From positions 70,293,676 through 70,357,675 of the forward strand of contig CM049316.1 of NCBI GenBank assembly GCA_026874595.1: a DNA stretch of 64,000 bases. The letters run 5' to 3'. Positions 58,718-64,000 of the stretch are shown piece after piece; position 1 is the first letter of the stretch; each line of letters opens with the position of its first letter. Below the pieces are notes generated by a model. The model saw only the letters and a program-made list of their open reading frames with translations. It made no database searches and had not been told where the DNA came from. The position numbers and the translations under genes are program-made. The stretch is from Sipunculus nudus. Taxonomy: Eukaryota; Annelida; Sipuncula; Golfingiida; Sipunculidae.

Positions 58718-58727
58718 TTCTGAACAA
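58718..58727 (+). repeat. LINE target-site duplication, 3' copy
   Basis: TTCTGAACAA is identical to 55209-55218. Its first three bases overlap the CTT register, so the duplication could be as short as 7 bp. Confidence 0.75.
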
Positions 58728-60890
58728 AGCTATACATGGTCTTCCATATACGGGTAAACGTCATTTAAACTTTCTTGCATCATACCAACAATTAATTTCA
58801 GCCTCGTATTTGTTCAATGACGACATTTAGTAAGCAGAGTTAATGGCGTATATATACTGGTATAGTGGGGATGGTCAGATAAGAGACTGCTAATGACTAT
58901 CTGGCTGATCAGGCTTGCCTGCATAAATGGACTACCGGCTGTGCCAGCCAGCGGTTTTTATCCGCCATTTACACGAGAAACTGCATTAGCGATATCCCGT
59001 ATTGTGCGGGTTTGATATTTTGAATTGGATGCACAATGCGAAACCATCGTGCTATAGAAAGCAGATACAAAGATATTGCAAATCTGTCAAACTGTTAAAA
59101 TCTTCTATTATTTTGAAATAATGGCAAACTGGTAACAAATGCGCTTTTATTCATGTTCCAATATCCGCAGAGGGTTTATGGCATTATTGGTACTGAAAAA
59201 AAAATTGCTTAATTAATTAAAATTTGTATTCCTACTAGACATTTTCAAACAAAAGCTCACCCGATTCAGCGGAATTCTTGGCCTTTCTATATAGAAGATG
59301 AAATGATGACTTTGCATAGATCCGATTCTAGATAAAACATAGAAAACAATACGAAAATACCAATATAATTACGATATATAAATATTTTTAATTGAATTGA
59401 ACAGAGTCTATTGAATTGTAAATGTCAATGAAACGAGTCATATATCACTTGTTCACGCCCGCGGCAGACACTAGTGCGCTGGGCGAGGGTGGTCCCGGTC
59501 TGGCATTTAATGAAATTCTCTGAGCCCGCTCTGGAAGTGAGACGCCGCACAGACTAAGATGGATGACCGGTTGTACGGACCCCCAGGACCCATTAAAAAG
59601 AGTCTGATTTCTCATTTTCTTTATCATGGAGTCGAGACACAGGCCCCATCTTCTCTTGATTTGTTGTGAATCCTTATGGACACCCTAATGAATACGTCCT
59701 CCGAGGAAACCCAGAGTTATTGGCGAATCTCTACAACTACTGCCCTGTGCACTTGTAGTCCGTAAACAGGTGCAGGGAGCGTATCAAACCTCAAACCTTT
59801 CTATATACGATTATTTTGCTGAGTAGTACGGAGGGTATCCTTTCACCCGCGTTTGTGAGTCTTTTGTATCGTCTTTTAAATGTTTTGAATGAGTTTGTCT
59901 CCGGGAGACAAAATAACTGTAGAATTTATATTTTGTGGAGAATATTCAGGTAAACTCAGATGCTTTGTACGATAACATTTTCCTTGCATCCGTCTAGTAG
60001 ACAACTTCACTACGCCGAACGGAGGGGGGTTTGCAACCCTAAAGTCTGTTGGGTATTTCGGCAAGGAAGAATTATTTAAATCTTGGTGAATTGCATAAAA
60101 TACGGCATTGGTTCCTCTCCTTTCTTAAGTTATTTCTTAAATTCTGGTCACATCAATAGCATCGCAGTTTGTGTTTAATATGGTAATCGTCAGGAATGGT
60201 GTAAATTCATTTCATGAATTCATATAATTCATATATATGTCGAGCGTCGTGTCTGAAAGAGGCGCTGGACCTGTGATCGTAAGTTTGTAGCTCATGAGTG
60301 GGGATTTATTAATTGCTTTTTTAGTGACTGGTGCAATTTTATGGCACACTTGTCTCGTCGCCGTCGGCGGCTAGTAAGGTTGTGACCGCCGTCTGCTCGA
60401 GGATTCCTAGCCAGATTAACCACAAGAGTACGCTCTCCTCGCGGAAGTAAATTGGTATTGGTCATGGGTGGCAGGAAAATGTAGACCGAATAACCTTCTA
60501 TCGCGTGATATGGGTGCTTGGGTTGTATGCTGCCCAGGGAGTCGAGCATAGCTACACGATTGAACAGGTCCGAAAGTCAAGAAAGGCAAAGTCGGATGAG
60601 ACTGACATGGTAGGTGATATCAGACTATACCCCCCCCCCCCCCACCCTCTTTCACCTTTTTTCTTTACTGCTACGTTGTGCCATTTTTTTTTAGTGTTCT
60701 TTGCATGTATTATTACTTCTTTATAATTGATATTTGCGTTACTTGTCATTTTGATTCGCATAAATGCATTAAGCATTGTTAGTTTTTACATTTTTTGTAT
60801 TGAAATATGGTATTATATTTGTATGAAAATATGATGAATCTTTTATGACTCATAAACACTTTTCAACAGACTTGTCACTTAATGTAAAGT
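58728..60890. other. Unassigned DNA
   Basis: About 59450-59600 and 60330-60450 are locally richer in GC and CpG, but no exon or repeat partner is recognised. A 14-base C run lies at 60630-60643. Confidence 0.4.
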
Positions 60891-60893
60891 ACA

Positions 60894-60896
<3 letters not shown>

Positions 60897-60953
<57 letters not shown>
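60897..60953. repeat. (TA)n microsatellite, 57 bp
   Basis: Uninterrupted AT dinucleotides. Confidence 0.95.
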
Positions 60954-60955
<2 letters not shown>

Positions 60956-61268
60956 AAAATAATTGTTGAAAATATTGTTTACAGGAGTGCTTTTATTATT
61001 CTCCGTCTGTCAATATTGTCATCTATTTTCACAACCTCAACGCTTTCCCTGACAAAAAAACATATAGAAAACTGTCACATTGCATTCTTTCTTGTATGCA
61101 ATAAAAATACATGTATACTTAGCTTTGTTCGAATGTCAGTGGCAGGCTCTCTGTAACTTGTTTTGGCTAATGCTTAAGTTATTGTCATTGTTTGCAAACC
61201 ATCAAAGTCGTGATAGTGAGTGTTATTCATGTTTATTGAAAGTGTTGGTTGAAGGGGGAATACAGGAT

Positions 61269-61287
61269 GGGGGGGGGGGGGGGGGGG
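61269..61287 (+). repeat. G homopolymer, 19 bp
   Basis: Other G runs of at least 12 are at 13170-13181, 26027-26046, 41074-41087 and 63397-63411. Confidence 0.95.
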
Positions 61288-61479
61288 CGCTCAATATCTG
61301 GCACAGATAAACAAACAAATGTGTCGGGAGTACCTGTAGACTTTATACATAACTCGCACATGTAGCGCTGCTCTTCGGTTTTTTGTTCTATTGTTTATGT
61401 ATTTTGTTTATGTTTATGTCTATTTGTGTATTGTTCTATTTTCAGGATTATTTTAGTCGAATTAAAAGTGCGTGAGCTT

Positions 61480-61803
61480 CTTCTATATAAAGCTAAAAGC
61501 TGCAGGTCTGAAGTCCCCTCCCCAATATCTGCCTCAGAACACTTTGCAATTTAACTTCCCAGTGGTAGCTCCATGGGACGCTACAGAGCCCCACACACTG
61601 TTTTCCGGTCGCTTGGGCCCGTCATACCAGATGGCACTTAATTCGGTACTCATTTGTAAAACTGGGTGGACTTAAGCACACTTGTTGCTGAGACCTTGCT
61701 TATGGGTCTTAGCGGAGAGGTGAGAGGCTAAAGGATTCGAACCAATGACCGCTTGATTACAAGTCCGGCACCTTTGCCATTACACCACCACGCCCTGGCT
61801 GGC
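61480..61803 (-). mobile_element. tRNA-Thr-like SINE, family 5
   Basis: On the minus strand the head GCCAGGGCGTGGTGGTGTAATGG (A box) is followed by an anticodon-like loop ACTTGTAATC (anticodon TGT, threonine) and a B box TTGGTTCGAATCC at about 61733-61746. A tRNA-unrelated body of about 240 bp follows, including AGTACCGAATTAAGTGCC, AGTGTGTGGGGCTCTGTAG and CCACTGGGAAGTTAAATTGC. A tRNA head fused to a long conserved-looking body is the plan of SINEs with a shared central domain (V, Deu, Meta, Nin and similar). I cannot say which domain. Confidence 0.65.
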
Positions 61804-61809
61804 GGATGT

Positions 61810-64000
61810 TGTGGCCTCTGGCGACTTTTTTTTTATAATACTGTTCAAGTAAAAATTATAATCATAGAGAACATTCATATTCTTCAAATTTTACATGTAA
61901 ATGTATAAAGACATCTCACCTTATAGATACACATATACTAGTGGAAAATGCTTGTATATGTTTCCGAAATATAGCGATGATTTTTGAAGAATCGAGATGT
62001 TTTTTAAAAAATGGATCCAAGATATTTGTTTTTTGCTTTTGGTAACTTCATGATATGAGATATCTATAAAGATAAACAACTGAGCTGCGCATTGACCCCT
62101 TAGGTTCATAATTTTCATTTAATTACTGTCAACATCCATGCATACCATTCTTTATACTGTAAATAAGGCAACAATGCCTCATTTGTCTAATATAAACAAG
62201 GCCAATTAGCCAAAAATGTTGGTAAAACACTTACAGTCATTACAACATTAGACCTTCTTTAATTGAAACAAATCGATATTTGCAATTTAACGAACCTACA
62301 AAGATCGACAGTGTACACAGTCATGCGTATTTAAAAGCAATCTTCTCAAATTAATCTTACATGCAATTATTATGCAAAAATAATAAGGAAATTTCCTGTT
62401 ACGATTTTTACATTTAAATTGCACACTTTTAACGTCTCAATGACATTTTTTGCATGGCTTCAGGAACTAAAAATGAAATAGGGTGACCTTGCTTTTGTTA
62501 TGACAATATTTTAATGAATGTTAACTCGCAAATATAAAATTAGGAACTTTTTTTTTCGTTATATCTGCAGCTAATCTGAAGTTACTATCATTGCATTAAG
62601 AGTGGTAAGTGTACCTATATCGCCGAATGCATTATTTTGTGTTAAAACCGAATAGGTGGACGTGTCGGGGTGTTTAACTTTCAAACAGATATGTGTAATA
62701 GCGGTCTGCACGCGCCAGTAGACGAAACGAAGTATACTCGGCCTTGACCTTGAATATAAGCTCTAGGGGAAATAAAAATAAAGTGATTTTTTTTTCACCT
62801 TTAAATTATTACTCTTGACAAAGGGCATGCCGTTTTAGAAATTAGATGTGTTGAAAATCTAGAGCAAATACCGCGGGAGAAGAAAATAAAACAAGAAGAA
62901 TGAGCGTATAGATGGTATGGGTACAGAAAAAAAACACAACAAAATTGATCTAAAAATTAAGTCATCAAGAGTTTACAAAAAAAGGGGAGATAAGTGTGAA
63001 TTGTGAGGAAATGCACAACTATAACAGGAGCCTGCGAATGACAGTTTGTATAATATGCACACTCAGTTTCTCCGAGATGGACCAGTGGAGGACCAACGAG
63101 GGTAAGTGTTACAAGTTGTGTTACATCTAAGGATCAAGGAGCATATGGTAACCGGTCAGAAGAATAATTGCTAGAACTTCCAAAAAGGCAACATGGTGAC
63201 ATCTCGAGCGAACCTCAGCATTTCGCCCCAATGTCTAAACAACAGGATATGACTTCTGGATTATTCCAAGCCCCGTGCATATAAAATCTGAAACCAAGAA
63301 GGCTGGATAATAACATATCATTCTTATTGAGTCCTCCATCCTCATTCAATAAACAATGCCACATATTCATATCCTTTAAAAACTGTATTTTTTTTTGGGG
63401 GGGGGGGGGGGTTAACGCTTGATCTTTATTTGAAATTTTAGTATAATAACAGGACCCACAATAATTAACTCCTACGAATGCTCCCTTAGATTAAGAGCTA
63501 TAATCATTGCTCTCATCTGCAAATACCCTAGCCAAATTTGACAAAAAATAACTAAGCATAACTAAGTGTGAAATAGATATACCCGTTGTGTACATTTGAA
63601 TGTGTATAAAAAAAGATTAGGGGATGTATTAGAAAAATAAGACTTGATTTAACCACTGAAGAATTTATGAATACTTACTCAATTGGCATTTCTTATTTCA
63701 TGCTTAAGTGCCCTAATATAAACTTTAAAAAAATAAAGACACTTGTATGTTAGATTGCCGTCATAAACCCTTACCTTGTCAAAGTTCGACGTTAACTGCA
63801 CGATGTCGTATATTTTGCTGGCAAAAGTATAAAACTGGCGCCAAAAAGACGAGGAGCCCATAAAGGACTGTCCCAAAGGGACCCCTAGGTATTTCTAATG
63901 GGCAATATATACCACGGGACCTTACTCAAATGGATCCCCGTTACACAACAGACGTCTAGGGCCGCTTTCTGATGTTTTACTGGCTTTTAATCAGACTATT
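61810..64000. other. Unassigned AT-rich DNA
   Basis: No gene or repeat copy is supported apart from a 15-base G run (63397-63411). Confidence 0.45.

Noticed and set aside
61730-61803. Functional tRNA-Thr gene
   Set aside because: The anticodon loop and B box look good, but the acceptor stem is imperfect and the sequence runs straight into a SINE-like body.

Overview
The window looks like AT-rich, intron/intergenic DNA of a metazoan, most likely a bivalve mollusc or a close spiralian relative. The reasons are: base composition is near 35% GC with no bacterial-style gene packing; there are seven long (TA)n arrays and several G/C homopolymers; there are tRNA-headed SINEs with Pol III boxes; there is a degraded APE-type LINE; and there are repeats built from ~146-bp core units, an ACGG-type microsatellite and a terminal hairpin, an architecture described for bivalve 'pearl'/Helentron-related elements. 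The species cannot be named from the sequence alone.

I find no intact host protein-coding gene, rRNA or functional tRNA. The only clearly coding-derived sequence is a dead 5'-truncated LINE (55219-58717), bounded by a 10-bp target-site duplication and carrying a remnant of the endonuclease, a reverse transcriptase with a mutated catalytic motif, and a C-terminal Cys/His motif. Most other long open frames are about what chance gives at this base composition, or are by-products of tandem repeats.

Layout. 0-6 kb: fragment of an LTR-like repeat at the edge, a degenerate large duplication (1.8-5.7 kb) with a TIR-bearing MITE inside it, and a SINE. 7.2-8.3 kb: a GC-rich 1,075-bp DNA transposon derivative with 14-bp TIRs and a TAA duplication, retaining a TATA box and the start of an ORF. 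9.6-14.3 kb: a class-II-tRNA SINE, a second copy of the LTR-like repeat with a heat-shock-element/TATA promoter, a 17-bp minisatellite and a dispersed repeat. 17.6-19.9 kb: two tandem-repeat elements of pearl/Helentron type. 20-31 kb: TA arrays, a repeat family with a partly conserved reading frame (21.05-21.5 and, inverted, 30.5-30.95 kb), SINEs, a possible 1.3-kb hAT-like element, and one arm of an ~810-bp repeat. 33-48 kb: more SINEs, a foldback at 41-41.9 kb containing a nested hAT-like MITE whose empty site is preserved in the opposite arm, and the inverted partner of the ~810-bp repeat. 49.4-49.93 kb: a minisatellite with 22-bp units in 66-bp higher-order repeats. 55-59 kb: the LINE. 61.5-61.8 kb: a tRNA-Thr-like SINE.

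The parts are not a cooperating gene system. They are layers of mobile elements of different ages, and their nesting (MITE in foldback, MITE in duplication, MITE-related interior in the 810-bp repeat) allows relative dating. The most interesting items are the LTR-like repeat with a heat-shock promoter layout, the repeat family showing protein-level conservation across a 22-bp inverted repeat, the GC-rich TAA-flanked transposon, and the nested foldback.
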